DNA from: Paraburkholderia flava | GTDB taxonomy: Bacteria; Pseudomonadota; Gammaproteobacteria; Burkholderiales; Burkholderiaceae | NCBI RefSeq assembly: GCF_004359985.1 | Contig: NZ_SMRO01000002.1 | Span: 1,561,135 to 1,625,134, forward strand | DNA length: 64,000 nt | Reading direction: 5' to 3' | Part shown: one piece after another, positions 33,620-42,948 of the stretch | Layout of the letters: the number at the start of each line of letters is the position of its first letter | Position numbering within the stretch: position 1 is the stretch's first letter | Notes under the pieces: generated by a model | What the model saw: the letters and a program-made list of their open reading frames with translations, nothing else | The model's database searches: none | Told to the model about the DNA's origin: nothing | Translations under genes and position numbers: made by a program

Positions 33620-34711
33620 TCACCCGAGGACGCGTTCGACGAGCCACGTAATCCCCAGACCGCCGACGGTCAGCCACACATACAGGATCAACCCGGTGGT
33701 CAGCGCACGCGGTCCGGCCTGACGGATCTGCGACACGCGCGTTTCGATACCGAGTGCGGTCATGGCCATCGTCAGCGCGAAGGTGTCGAGTGTGTTCACT
33801 GTCTGCGTCGCGGCGTCGGGCAACACGTGCAGCGAATTGACGATTACCAGCGCGAGGAAGCCGAGTGCGAACCAGGGGATCGCGAGCTTGCGCGGTGCGT
33901 GCGTGCCGGCCGCATCGCTGGAGGTCTTGGCGCGCGCCGCACGGTTGAGCCACACGCCGAGCACGAGCAGCACCGGCACGAGCAGCATCACGCGGGTCAT
34001 CTTGACGATCGTTGCGATGTGGGTCGCTTCAGGGCTGACGTTGCTCGCCGCGCCGACCACCTGCGCAACTTCGTGGATCGTGCCGCCGAAAAACAGACCC
34101 GCGCCGAGCGTGTCGAGATGCAGCCAGCCGAGGCGATACAGCACCGGGTACAGGAACATCGACAGCGTACCGAACAGCACGACGCTGCCGACCGCCATCG
34201 CGCTCTTGTGCGGCTTCGACTGCAGTGTCGATTCGAATGCGAGCACCGCGGCCGCGCCGCAGATCGCGCTGCCTGCCGCCGTGAGGATCGCCGTATCGCG
34301 ATCGAGCTTCATCACTTTCATGCCGACCCACGTGCCGATCAGCAGCGTGCTGACGACGACCAGCACCGACACCGTGAGCCCAGGCAAACCGACCTGCGCG
34401 ATTTCCTGCAGGCTGACCCGCAGCCCGAAGAACGCGACCGCGATCCGCAGCAGTTTGCGCGCCGAAAAGTTGACACCCGATGCCCAGCTGTCGGGCATCG
34501 CATCGCGCAGCACGTTGCCGTAGATCGCGCCTGCGGCGATCCCGACGATCAGCGGGCTGAGTCCCAGCCCGGCGATGGCCGGCAACTGCGCGACGCGCGT
34601 CACCGCAGCCGCAAACAGCGCGACGAACAGGATTCCGTTGAGATGACCTCGTGTCGACGAGGTGGAGGGGGCGACCGGTGCGGGCGCGGCGTTCAGATGA
34701 GCGGTGGACAT
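33620..34711 (-). CDS. yeiH: YeiH-family putative sulfate exporter
   Basis: 363 aa, about ten membrane helices, UPF0324/YeiH family. Family blocks seen: GLSPLIVGIAAGAIYGN, the SARKLLRIAVAFFGLRVSL segment, AAGSAICGAAAVLAFE and GLFFGGTIHEVAQVVGA. Members are described as putative sulfate or sulfite exporters; the substrate is not proven. The ATG at 34711 was chosen over the frame from 34828, which would overlap the divergent LysR gene. The divergent regulator resembles the yeiH-yeiE arrangement of enterobacteria. Confidence 0.88.
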   Translation of the reverse strand: MSTAHLNAAPAPVAPSTSSTRGHLNGILFVALFAAAVTRVAQLPAIAGLGLSPLIVGIAAGAIYGNVLRDAMPDSWASGVNFSARKLLRIAVAFFGLRVSLQEIAQVGLPGLTVSVLVVVSTLLIGTWVGMKVMKLDRDTAILTAAGSAICGAAAVLAFESTLQSKPHKSAMAVGSVVLFGTLSMFLYPVLYRLGWLHLDTLGAGLFFGGTIHEVAQVVGAASNVSPEATHIATIVKMTRVMLLVPVLLVLGVWLNRAARAKTSSDAAGTHAPRKLAIPWFALGFLALVIVNSLHVLPDAATQTVNTLDTFALTMAMTALGIETRVSQIRQAGPRALTTGLILYVWLTVGGLGITWLVERVLG

Positions 34712-34826
34712 GGCTGAGGCCTCTTGAGGCTTTCCGATGCGATGGCCTAATCCTAATTTGGATATATCGATATGAGAAATCGTGATTTGTGACGTAAAAT
34801 ATCGGCTGAGCCTATAATTCAAAGCC
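34712..34826. promoter_or_regulatory. Divergent promoter region yeiH / lysR
   Basis: 115 bp, clearly AT-richer than its surroundings. A perfect TATAAT sits at 34813-34818, only 8 bp before the LysR ATG at 34827, so that transcript may be nearly leaderless. ATATCGATAT (about 34764-34773) is a perfect 10-bp palindrome and a plausible LysR contact site. Confidence 0.5.
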
Positions 34827-35750
34827 ATGACCCCCGATCAGCTTATAACTTTTGCCGCCGTCGCCGAGCAGCTGAACATCAGCCGCGCGGCGGAAACGCT
34901 GCATCTGTCGCAGCCGGCGGTGTCGGGGCAACTCCGTCTGTTGCAGGACGAGTTCGGCGAGCCGCTGTATCAGCGGGAAGGGCGCGGCGTTCGGCTGACG
35001 CCGACCGGTGAGCAGCTCGCGACGTACGCGACGCGTCTGCGCGATACCTGGCGTCAGGCCCACACGTATCGCGACGCCTTGCGCGGGATGGAGCGCGGCA
35101 CGCTGCGGATCGGCGCCAGCACGACGCCGGCGAGTTACCTGCTGCCGTATCTGATCGCCGGTTTCCGTCAACGTTATCCGGACGTGACGCTGCATGTCGC
35201 CGACGGCAATACGTCGGAGATCGTCGGGGCGCTCGGGTCGGTCGATATTGCGCTGATCGAAGGGCCGGTGGGTGCCGATCTGCCGCTCGATACCGCCGTT
35301 CATCCGTGGCACGAGGACGAGATCGTCGCGATCATGCCGAGTACGCATCCGCTCGCGGAAACGGCGCGCGCGGGTGGCAACAACGCTGGCCTGCGCCGAG
35401 CGACGCTTGCCGAACTGGGCGCGTACCCGCTGGTGCTGCGCGAAGCGGGCTCGGGCGTGCGGCAGGTCGTCGAGCGTGCGTTCGCGCGCGCGGCTGCGCC
35501 GATGAGGGTTGCTCTGGAGATTGCCGGCGTCGAAGGCGTGAAGGAGGCGGTGCGCGCGGGCATGGGCATCGGCTTCGTGTCGGCGATGTCGATGCGTCAC
35601 GAGGACGATGCGCTGTCTCTCGTGTCGCTCGCGCCGGAGCCGCTCACGCGCCGGTTTTCGGTTCTCGTGCCGCACGCCAGTGCGCCGTCGCGCGTCGCGC
35701 AGCGGTTCCTGGAGCTGTGCATGGCACCAGCCGATTCGCCCGCAGCCTAG
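34827..35750 (+). CDS. LysR-family regulator divergent from yeiH
   Basis: 307 aa. Winged HTH at the N-terminus: LITFAAVAEQLNISRAAETL then HLSQPAVSGQLRLLQDEFGEPLYQR, classical LysR. The C-terminal about 210 residues are the periplasmic-binding-like inducer domain (LRIGASTTPASYLLPYLIAG). It resembles YeiE/CysB-neighbour regulators by position; an effector such as sulfite is conceivable but not shown. It most likely controls the divergent YeiH exporter. No clear ribosome site precedes the ATG, fitting a short or absent leader. Confidence 0.9.
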   Translation: MTPDQLITFAAVAEQLNISRAAETLHLSQPAVSGQLRLLQDEFGEPLYQREGRGVRLTPTGEQLATYATRLRDTWRQAHTYRDALRGMERGTLRIGASTTPASYLLPYLIAGFRQRYPDVTLHVADGNTSEIVGALGSVDIALIEGPVGADLPLDTAVHPWHEDEIVAIMPSTHPLAETARAGGNNAGLRRATLAELGAYPLVLREAGSGVRQVVERAFARAAAPMRVALEIAGVEGVKEAVRAGMGIGFVSAMSMRHEDDALSLVSLAPEPLTRRFSVLVPHASAPSRVAQRFLELCMAPADSPAA

Positions 35751-35834
35751 GGATTACCACGATGGCTCGTCGACCACGTGGCGAGCATGATTTGCATCAA
35801 CCAAGCGCACCTGCGCTTTTTTTCGACCTGCAAA

Positions 35835-35848
35835 TGGAACCGGTTCCA
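35835..35848. promoter_or_regulatory. PtxS-type operator of the kgu operon
   Basis: TGGAACCGGTTCCA is a perfect 14-bp palindrome 50 bp upstream of kguE. The PtxS site described in Pseudomonas is TGAAACCGGTTTCA, differing by one symmetrical base pair. The central CCGG is the LacI-family signature. The adjacent operon encodes the matching repressor. Confidence 0.85.
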
Positions 35849-35897
35849 AAGATCCAAAGATTTCGGACCACGAGCCGGTAAAAGAGGAAACACCGAT

Positions 35898-36665
35898 ATG
35901 AGTGAAGTCGTGATTGTCGCGAGCGCGTTCGGCGCGGAGGCAATCCGCCGCGATGGGCATCACGGATGGCTCGCGATCGCAGCGGCGGCGGGAGCGGCTG
36001 GCTTCGAGGTGCGTCGCGAGCTGTTCGCCTCCGACGACGAAGCGACGCCGCACGCGTTGCGCGAACTCGGCGCGGCGATTGCGGCGCTGCGGATGTGGTC
36101 GGTGTATTCGACGCCGGCCGCGCTGTACACAGACGAAGGCGCACTCGACACCGCCGCGTTGGCGCTCGCGCTTGACGAAGCACGCGCGCTCGGTGCGCGC
36201 TTCGTGAAGCTGCAACTCGGCGGTTTCATGGACAACTCACAGACCGCCGAACTTGCCGCATACCTTGGCAACGATAAGCAGCCACGTCTGCTGGTCGAAA
36301 ACGGCCAGTTGCCGATCGGCGGCACGCTGACGCAATTCACGACGCTGTTCGATGCGCTCGATCGCGACGGGCAGGCGGATCTGCTCGGCATGACGTTCGA
36401 CGTCGGCAACTGGCGCTGGCCCGGCGAAGACCCGGTTGAAGCAGCGACGTCGCTCGCGCGTCACGTCGAGTATGTGCACTGCAAATCGGTGACCGGCGAG
36501 GGCGCCCGACGTTTCGCGGTTGCCCCGGCCGCCGACGATCCACTGTGCGCCGCCGTCCTGCCGCTGCTGCCGCGCAACGTGCCGCGCGGCATCGAATTCC
36601 CGTTCGACCCGACGCGCATCGCGGCCGACGCAGCACGCTACGTCACGTGGCTCGCCGCCGCATAA
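35898..36665 (+). CDS. kguE: KguE-like sugar epimerase/isomerase (TIM barrel)
   Basis: 255 aa, xylose-isomerase-like TIM-barrel family. Metal- and substrate-binding residues are suggested by LLVENGQ (Glu), MTFDVGNWRW (Asp), YVHCKSV (His) and the late GIEFPF (Glu). Its gene order with kguK, kguT, kguD matches the Pseudomonas kgu operon, where the exact reaction of KguE is unsettled. GAGG precedes the ATG at 35898; the longer frame from 35778 crosses the operator and is rejected. First gene of the operon. Confidence 0.83.
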   Translation: MSEVVIVASAFGAEAIRRDGHHGWLAIAAAAGAAGFEVRRELFASDDEATPHALRELGAAIAALRMWSVYSTPAALYTDEGALDTAALALALDEARALGARFVKLQLGGFMDNSQTAELAAYLGNDKQPRLLVENGQLPIGGTLTQFTTLFDALDRDGQADLLGMTFDVGNWRWPGEDPVEAATSLARHVEYVHCKSVTGEGARRFAVAPAADDPLCAAVLPLLPRNVPRGIEFPFDPTRIAADAARYVTWLAAA

Positions 36666-36705
36666 CGTCCATCGCACAACAGCAAGCAGAAGGAAAGGAG
36701 ACACC

Positions 36706-37677
36706 ATGAACCCGTCACTCGATATCGTCACCTACGGCGAGGCCATGACGATGTTCGTCGCGAACGAACCGGGGCCGCTCGCGGACGTCGGGCAGTTCAC
36801 GAAGCGCGTCGCGGGCGCCGATCTCAACGTGGCGATCGGGCTGTCGCGGCTCGGTTTCAACGTGGGCTGGATGAGCCGCGTCGGACGCGATTCGTTCGGC
36901 GATTTCGTGCGGGCGACGCTGACGCGTGAACGCATCGACCAGCATCGCGTGACGACCGACGAGTGCTACCCGACCGGCTTCCAGTTGAAGTCGAAGAACG
37001 ACGACGGCAGCGATCCGGCGATCGAATATTTTCGCAAAGGTTCGGCAGCGAGCCATCTGTCGCTCGACGATTACGACGCCGACTATGTGCTCGGCGCGCG
37101 CCATCTGCATCTGACGGGCGTCGCGCCCGCGATCTCCGCGTCGTCGCGCGAACTTGCGTTCCATCTCGCGCGCGAGATGCGCGCGGCGGGCCGCACGATC
37201 TCGTTCGATCCGAACCTGCGTCCGACGCTGTGGCCGTCGCGTGAAGCGATGGTCGATGCGTTGAACGAACTCGCGTCGTTTGCCGACTGGGTGCTGCCGG
37301 GCCTCGGCGAAGGCGAGATCCTGACCGGCCACACACAGCCCGACGACATCGCACGCTTCTACCTCGAGCGCGGCGCGCGCGGCGTGATCGTGAAGCTCGG
37401 GCCGCAGGGCGCGTATTACCGCACGGCCGATAGCGAAGGCACGGTCGCGGCGCAATCGGTCGAGCGCGTCGTCGATACGGTCGGAGCCGGCGATGGCTTC
37501 GCGGTCGGCGTCGTCAGCGCGTTGCTCGAAGGGCGTTCGCTCGAGCAAGCCGTCGCGCGCGGCAACCGGATCGGCGGGCTCGCGATCCAGGTGATCGGCG
37601 ATTCGGAAGGCCTGCCGACGCGCGCCGAACTCGACGCGTTAGAGCAGGCAACAAACCTGCACGGCGCAACAGCCTGA
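36706..37677 (+). CDS. kguK: 2-ketogluconate kinase (PfkB family)
   Basis: 323 aa PfkB-family sugar kinase. Phosphorylates 2-ketogluconate to 2-keto-6-phosphogluconate. N-terminal block GEAMTMFVANEPGPL, the GADLNVAIGLSRLG motif and the C-terminal VDTVGAGDGFAVGVV, whose GAGD supplies the catalytic Asp and anion hole. AAGGAG is 5 nt before the ATG. By sequence alone it could be a 2-keto-3-deoxygluconate kinase; the kgu gene order and operator favour KguK. Confidence 0.88.
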   Translation: MNPSLDIVTYGEAMTMFVANEPGPLADVGQFTKRVAGADLNVAIGLSRLGFNVGWMSRVGRDSFGDFVRATLTRERIDQHRVTTDECYPTGFQLKSKNDDGSDPAIEYFRKGSAASHLSLDDYDADYVLGARHLHLTGVAPAISASSRELAFHLAREMRAAGRTISFDPNLRPTLWPSREAMVDALNELASFADWVLPGLGEGEILTGHTQPDDIARFYLERGARGVIVKLGPQGAYYRTADSEGTVAAQSVERVVDTVGAGDGFAVGVVSALLEGRSLEQAVARGNRIGGLAIQVIGDSEGLPTRAELDALEQATNLHGATA

Positions 37678-37732
37678 CATGTAATACCCGACACCACAAA
37701 CCGGAAATCCGGAGAGACGAAGGAGACACCTG

Positions 37733-39019
37733 ATGAACTCATCGCTTGCAGTGCGCCGCTGGTGGACGATCATGCCGATCGTTTTCATCACGTACAGCCT
37801 CGCTTATCTGGATCGCGCGAATTACGGCTTCGCTTCGGCGGCCGGCATCAATCAGGATCTCGGCATCAGCAAGGGGCTGTCGTCGCTGATCGGCGCGCTG
37901 TTCTTCCTCGGCTATTTCTTCTTCCAGATTCCGGGTGCGATCTACGCGGAACGACGCAGCGTGAAGAAGCTCGTTTTCTGGAGCCTGATTTTGTGGGGCT
38001 GCTGCGCGGCGCTGACGGGCATCGTCAGCAATGTGCCGTCGTTGATGGCTATCCGTTTCGCGCTCGGTGTCGTCGAGGCCGCCGTGATGCCGGCGATGCT
38101 GATCTTCATCAGCAACTGGTTCACGAAGCATGAGCGCTCGCGTGCGAACACGTTCCTGATTCTCGGCAATCCGGTGACGGTGCTGTGGATGTCGGTCGTG
38201 TCGGGCTATCTCGTGCATTCGTTCGGCTGGCGTCACATGTTCATCGCCGAAGGGGTGCCTGCCGTGCTGTGGGCGGTGTGCTGGTGGTTTATCGTGAAGG
38301 ACAAACCGGCACAGGTGTCGTGGTTGTCGGCCGAAGAAAAGGACGCGCTCGATGCGGCAATGCGCGCCGAACAGGCGGCGATCAAGCCGGTGCGCAATTA
38401 CGCCGAAGCGTTCCGCTCGCCTGCGGTGATCAAGCTGTCCGCGCAGTACTTCTGCTGGAGCATCGGCGTGTACGGTTTCGTGCTGTGGCTGCCGTCGATC
38501 CTGAAGAACGGCTCGACGCTCGGCATGGTCGAAACCGGCTGGCTGTCGGCGCTGCCGTACCTCGCGGCGACCATCGCGATGCTCGCGGTGTCGTGGGCAT
38601 CGGATAAACTCGATCGCCGCAAGGTGTTCGTGTGGCCGTTCCTGCTGCTCGGCGCGGTGGCGTTCGCCGCATCGTATGCGCTCGGCTCGACGCATTTCTG
38701 GCTGTCGTATGCGCTGCTTGTCGTGGCGGGTGCCGCGATGTACGCGCCGTACGGGCCGTTCTTCGCGATCGTGCCGGAACTGCTGCCGAAGAACGTCGCG
38801 GGCGGTGCGATGGCGCTGATCAACAGCATGGGCGCGCTCGGTTCGTTTGTCGGCTCGTATATGGTCGGCTATCTGAACGGCGCGACCGGCTCGCCGGCTG
38901 CGTCGTATGCGTTCATGAGCGTCGCGCTGATCGCGGCGGTGATTTTCACGCTCGCGGTGAAGCCGCAGCAGTCGACGGCCCGGACACTCGCCAGCTCTTT
39001 GCCCAGGGAAGGACATTGA
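37733..39019 (+). CDS. kguT: 2-ketogluconate transporter (MFS, ACS-type)
   Basis: 428 aa, twelve-helix major facilitator of the anion:cation symporter group. Blocks: SLAYLDRANYGFASAAGI in TM1 (typical DRANYG), the GYFFFQIPGAIYAER segment, and GWRHMFIAEGVPAVLWAV. It imports 2-ketogluconate across the inner membrane by proton symport. GAAGGAG precedes the ATG. Its stop TGA shares one base with the ATG of kguD (39019), so the two are tightly coupled. Confidence 0.9.
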   Translation: MNSSLAVRRWWTIMPIVFITYSLAYLDRANYGFASAAGINQDLGISKGLSSLIGALFFLGYFFFQIPGAIYAERRSVKKLVFWSLILWGCCAALTGIVSNVPSLMAIRFALGVVEAAVMPAMLIFISNWFTKHERSRANTFLILGNPVTVLWMSVVSGYLVHSFGWRHMFIAEGVPAVLWAVCWWFIVKDKPAQVSWLSAEEKDALDAAMRAEQAAIKPVRNYAEAFRSPAVIKLSAQYFCWSIGVYGFVLWLPSILKNGSTLGMVETGWLSALPYLAATIAMLAVSWASDKLDRRKVFVWPFLLLGAVAFAASYALGSTHFWLSYALLVVAGAAMYAPYGPFFAIVPELLPKNVAGGAMALINSMGALGSFVGSYMVGYLNGATGSPAASYAFMSVALIAAVIFTLAVKPQQSTARTLASSLPREGH

Positions 39020-39993
39020 TGAACAGGATCGTTGCATACAAACCGCTGCCCGACGACGTGCTCGCGTATCTGCGCGAACACGCGGAGGTCGTGCAGATCG
39101 AAGCCGGCTCGCACGATGCGCACGATGCGTTCGTCGCCGCATTGCGCGACGCGGACGGCGCGATCGGCGCGAGCGTGAAGATCACGTCGGCGATGCTCGA
39201 AGGTGCGTCGCGATTAAAAGCGTTGTCGACGATCTCGGTCGGCTTCGACAACTTCGACGTCGCGGACCTCACGCGTCGCGGCATCGTGCTCGCGCACACG
39301 CCCGACGTGCTGACCGAATCGACGGCAGACACGGTGTTCTCGCTGATCCTCGCGACCGCACGACGCGTCGTCGAACTCGCCGACTGGGTGAAGGCCGGGC
39401 AGTGGACCCACAGCATCGGCCCCGAACATTTCGGTGTCGACGTGCAGGGCAAAACGCTCGGCATCGTCGGACTGGGACGGATCGGCGGGGCCGTTGCGCG
39501 ACGTGCGGCGCTCGGCTTCAACATGCGCGTGCTGTACACGAACCGCAGTCCGAATCGCGAGGCGGAAACCGCGTGGGGCGCGCGCCGCGTCGAACTGGCG
39601 GAACTGCTCGCGCAGTCCGATTTCGTCTGTCTGCAGGTGCCGCTCACGCCGGAAACGCATCATCTGATCGGTGCCGAACAACTGCGCGCGATGAAGAAAA
39701 GCGCGATCCTGATCAATGCATCGCGCGGCGCAACCGTCGACGAAGCCGCGCTGATCGACGCGCTGCAGAACGGTACGATTCACGGCGCAGGACTCGACGT
39801 GTTCGCACAGGAGCCGATTGCCGCCGACTCGCCGCTGCTGAAACTGCGCAACGTCGTCGCGTTGCCGCACATCGGATCGGCGACGCACGAGACGCGTCAC
39901 GCGATGGCACGCTGCGCGGCCGAAAACCTCGTCGCGGCGCTGGCCGGCACGTTGACGCAGAACGTCGTGAATCGCGAGGTACTCGCGCGATGA
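39019..39993 (+). CDS. kguD: 2-keto-6-phosphogluconate reductase (D-2-hydroxyacid dehydrogenase family)
   Basis: 324 aa. Reduces 2-keto-6-phosphogluconate to 6-phosphogluconate with NAD(P)H, feeding the Entner-Doudoroff route. NAD motif GLGRIGGAVARR near residue 155; catalytic Arg in NASRGATVDE, Glu in LDVFAQEP and His in LPHIGSATHETR. Related GhrB/2-ketogluconate reductases share these motifs; the operon decides the name. The ptxS ATG overlaps its stop (ATGA, 39990-39993). Confidence 0.9.
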   Translation: MNRIVAYKPLPDDVLAYLREHAEVVQIEAGSHDAHDAFVAALRDADGAIGASVKITSAMLEGASRLKALSTISVGFDNFDVADLTRRGIVLAHTPDVLTESTADTVFSLILATARRVVELADWVKAGQWTHSIGPEHFGVDVQGKTLGIVGLGRIGGAVARRAALGFNMRVLYTNRSPNREAETAWGARRVELAELLAQSDFVCLQVPLTPETHHLIGAEQLRAMKKSAILINASRGATVDEAALIDALQNGTIHGAGLDVFAQEPIAADSPLLKLRNVVALPHIGSATHETRHAMARCAAENLVAALAGTLTQNVVNREVLAR

Positions 39994-41030
39994 GCGATCC
40001 GCAGCGCCGCGCGACGATCAGCGACGTCGCGCGCGAAGCCGGCACCGGCAAGACGAGCATCTCGCGTTATCTGAACGGCGAGATGGGCGTGCTGTCGGCG
40101 GACATCCGCGCGCGCATCGCGGCAGCGATCGAAAAGCTCGACTATCAGCCGAACCAGATGGCGCGCGGTCTGAAGCGCGGCCGCAACCGGTTGATCGGCA
40201 TGCTGCTCGCCGACCTGACCAATCCGTATTCGGTCGAAGTGTTGCAGGGCGTAGAGGCCGCGTGTCACGCGCTCGGTTACATGCCGTTGATCTGCCACGC
40301 GGCGAACGAAGTCGAGATGGAGCGGCGCTTCCTGCAACTGCTAACGACGTATCGCGTGGAAGGCGTGATCGTCAATGCGCTCGGCGTGCGCGAGGAAACG
40401 CTGCGGCCGGTGGGCGGCGGCGGGATTCCGGCGGTGCTCGTCGACCGGATGATCGAAGGGCTGGCGGCGGACATGGTCGGCCTCGACAACGCGGACGCGG
40501 TGAATCGCGCGACGCGTCATCTGCTGGAACAGGGCTTCGACGATATCCGTTTTGTCGTGCAGCCGTACGAGTCGGTGAGTTCGCGCCGGCTGCGCGAGGC
40601 TGCGTTTCACGCGACGCTGGATGAGCAGCAACGTGCGGGCGGGGCTCACCACGCAAAAGGCACAACGGTCGTGCTCGATCTCGCGGACGAAACAGCCGTC
40701 ACGCACACGCTCGCCCAGCTCGACGCGGCGATCGACGCCGCACCGCATCGGCTCGCGCTGTTCGCGGCGAACGCGCCAGTCGCGCTGCGTATCGCGCTGC
40801 ATCTGAATCAACGGCTCGGCGCACGCTGGCCCGAACGCGTCGCGCTGCTGTCGATCGACGATCCCGACTGGGCCGAGCTTGCCGGCATCACGACGGTGCG
40901 CCAGCCGACCTACGACATCGGCTACCGCGCGGTGGAGTTCCTGCACGAGCGGATCGACGGTGCCAAAGCCCCGGCGCGCGACTGCCTGCTGCCGGGCGAA
41001 CTGATCGTACGCGCGTCGACGGCGCGCTGA
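39990..41030 (+). CDS. ptxS: LacI-family repressor PtxS
   Basis: 346 aa. LacI HTH at 8-28 (TISDVAREAGTGKTSISRYL) with the hinge helix NQMARGLKRGR, then a periplasmic-binding-like effector domain. PtxS releases its operator on binding 2-ketogluconate (Pseudomonas knowledge). A matching operator stands before kguE. Here ptxS is the last gene of the operon and translationally coupled to kguD, giving direct negative feedback. I saw no separate operator directly ahead of ptxS. Confidence 0.88.
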   Translation: MSDPQRRATISDVAREAGTGKTSISRYLNGEMGVLSADIRARIAAAIEKLDYQPNQMARGLKRGRNRLIGMLLADLTNPYSVEVLQGVEAACHALGYMPLICHAANEVEMERRFLQLLTTYRVEGVIVNALGVREETLRPVGGGGIPAVLVDRMIEGLAADMVGLDNADAVNRATRHLLEQGFDDIRFVVQPYESVSSRRLREAAFHATLDEQQRAGGAHHAKGTTVVLDLADETAVTHTLAQLDAAIDAAPHRLALFAANAPVALRIALHLNQRLGARWPERVALLSIDDPDWAELAGITTVRQPTYDIGYRAVEFLHERIDGAKAPARDCLLPGELIVRASTAR

Positions 41031-41091
41031 TCTGCGATCATGCGGGTTTGCGGCGCGCGAACGGTGCGCGCCGGTCACTGCAAGGAACCAC

Positions 41092-41889
41092 ATGGTCGTC
41101 GCCCCGCTCACGCTGATCTGTCTGTCGCTCACGACGCTCTTCGTCGCGATCGTCCCCATTCTGCTGTACCGCCGCCTGAGGGTGCCGTTCGCGTTCAACT
41201 GGCGCGACGTGATTGCCGGTATCGCGGTGTTCGCGGCGTTCGCGATGGTGATCGAGCGCGCGGTGAACGACTATTTCCTGCGGATCAACCCGACGACCTC
41301 CGAGTGGCTGTCGAACCCGTTTGCGTTCGTCGTGTACGGCGGGCTCGCGGCCGGCATCTGCGAGGAGGTCGGGCGTTTCATCGCGATGCGGATGATGCTG
41401 CGGCGCGCGAAAGGTGCGGGTCAGTCCGGCGACGGTCGCGGGCTCGCGTACGGCATCGGACACGGCGGCGCGGAGGCGTGGCTCGTCGGCGTGCTGGTGC
41501 AGGCGCAGTGGATTTTCTTTGCGGTGCTCGCGAACCGTGGGCAGCTCGACAGCCAGATGGCGAACCTGCAGCCGGAAACGCTGATGCGGATGCACCTGAT
41601 CCTCGCGACGCTGTCGCCGATGATGACCGGCATCTTCACGCTCGAGCGTCTGTCGGCGCTGGTGTTCCAGATCGGCTTGTCGGTGCTGATGTGGCGCGGC
41701 GTGCGGGCCGGCTGGCGCGGCATCCTGCCGCTCGCGATCGTCGTGCACGCGGTGATCGACGTGCCCGCCGCGATGTTTCAGGCGCGGATGCTGACGCTGT
41801 TCGAAGTGGACGGCCTGTATGCGGTCGCGGCGATCATCGTGGCGATCGTGCTGGTGCGCCGCGTGCGCCGGCCGGATGTGGTCGTCTGA
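41092..41889 (+). CDS. YhfC-family intramembrane glutamic protease-like protein
   Basis: 265 aa, about seven to eight membrane helices. The blocks ICEEVGRFIAMRMML, YGIGHGGAEAWLVG and VVHAVIDVPAAMF carry the Glu-Glu and His residues that place it with YhfC proteins, relatives of the CPBP/Rce1 intramembrane proteases. Activity and substrate are not known. CAAGGA is about 5 nt before the ATG. It follows ptxS by 61 bp on the same strand but is unlikely to belong to sugar catabolism. Confidence 0.82.
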   Translation: MVVAPLTLICLSLTTLFVAIVPILLYRRLRVPFAFNWRDVIAGIAVFAAFAMVIERAVNDYFLRINPTTSEWLSNPFAFVVYGGLAAGICEEVGRFIAMRMMLRRAKGAGQSGDGRGLAYGIGHGGAEAWLVGVLVQAQWIFFAVLANRGQLDSQMANLQPETLMRMHLILATLSPMMTGIFTLERLSALVFQIGLSVLMWRGVRAGWRGILPLAIVVHAVIDVPAAMFQARMLTLFEVDGLYAVAAIIVAIVLVRRVRRPDVVV

Positions 41890-42024
41890 TTTGCTTGTAT
41901 GCGGCTGTCGGTATCGACGGGTCGCGCAGGACCGCGCATCGTGGCATGATCCGGCGCGCGGTTGCATCGACGGTACCGTCTCGCAGCCGCATTCCGATTC
42001 ACGACGTTTTTAGTCCCGACGCTT

Positions 42025-42393
42025 ATGGATGAAGCCTACCAGTACGACTGCGCAAGCCCCGACATCGAGGAGCTGGCGCGCGTGATCAGCGATCTGTTTC
42101 CCGAGCAGACGCGCTTTGCCGAACAGCCCGCCGACGACGGCACGCCGACACTGGTCGTGCATTGGGTGGCGATGCGCTTCGGGTCGACCGCGAAGCGTAT
42201 CGCGATGCAGGTGATGGTGTCGCCGGCTGCGTTCGCGCGCTATCGGGCGCTGCCCGCGCGGTTGCGCGGGCGTAGTTTCGCGGTGCTGCGTGCGTATGTG
42301 GAAGCGTCGATCGGCTCGCTCGAAGAGCAGTATGCGAACGGGGAGACTGTGCCGAAGGAAGTGACGGTGGATCTCGGCGACGAGTTTGCCTGA
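42025..42393 (+). CDS. DUF3022-type conserved small protein
   Basis: 122 aa from ATG 42025 (MDEAYQYDCAS). Acidic N-terminus and end, an Arg-rich centre (FARYRALPARLRGRSFA), no signal peptide or membrane helix. The overall pattern resembles DUF3022, found mainly in Burkholderiaceae; I cannot confirm this without a profile search. The frame continues upstream to 41962 with non-typical sequence. Function unknown. Confidence 0.6.
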   Translation: MDEAYQYDCASPDIEELARVISDLFPEQTRFAEQPADDGTPTLVVHWVAMRFGSTAKRIAMQVMVSPAAFARYRALPARLRGRSFAVLRAYVEASIGSLEEQYANGETVPKEVTVDLGDEFA

Positions 42394-42405
42394 CGACCGT
42401 TGCAG

Positions 42406-42849
42406 TTATGCGTCGCTTGCTACGCGATACACCTTCGCGAAGCGCGCAGCCTGCACGACACCATAATCACCGGGCGCATATTGCATGATCCAGTCGCCGG
42501 CATTGCCGGTGAGCACGTCGCCGCCGTTCGCGGAGCGCGCAAGCGAGAACGCTTCGTCCATGCGTTTGGCGAGCACGACGGCCGGGCGATTGCGATACGC
42601 GCCGGGCGTGCCGTGCGCAAGCGCTGCATCGGCGGGAAGATACTTCGCGTCGAAGCGCTCGCGCGAGACGACCCAGCGATCGCCGGTGGAACCGGTGATC
42701 AACGCGTCACCTGGCACGTAACGGTTCGGGCCTTCGAGGCTCATCAGCTCGCCTTCGTGTGCGGCGAAATCGACGGCAACCGTTTCATCCTTGACGACGC
42801 GTTGGGCGGCGGAATCGGTACGCAGGTCGATGTGACGGAGTTCGATCAT
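42406..42849 (-). CDS. PGDYG-motif conserved protein
   Basis: 147 aa, soluble. Two internal repeats of a Gly/Asp turn are seen: YVPGDALITGSTGDRWVVSR and the later GDWIMQYAPGDYGVVQ, the latter carrying the PGDYG motif that names a small domain family. The first half has hydrophobic strands (DETVAVDFAAHEGE). Function is unknown. It is convergent with the DUF3022-type gene (12 bp between stops). No Shine-Dalgarno seen. Confidence 0.68.
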   Translation of the reverse strand: MIELRHIDLRTDSAAQRVVKDETVAVDFAAHEGELMSLEGPNRYVPGDALITGSTGDRWVVSRERFDAKYLPADAALAHGTPGAYRNRPAVVLAKRMDEAFSLARSANGGDVLTGNAGDWIMQYAPGDYGVVQAARFAKVYRVASDA

Positions 42850-42948
42850 GACGCGAAGGAGCGGGTGGTGGACGAGGGCGCAAGCGTAACGCTAAAGCGC
42901 GCGTCGGGAAAGCACGATACTCGAACAAACGCACATGCGACGCGCATG

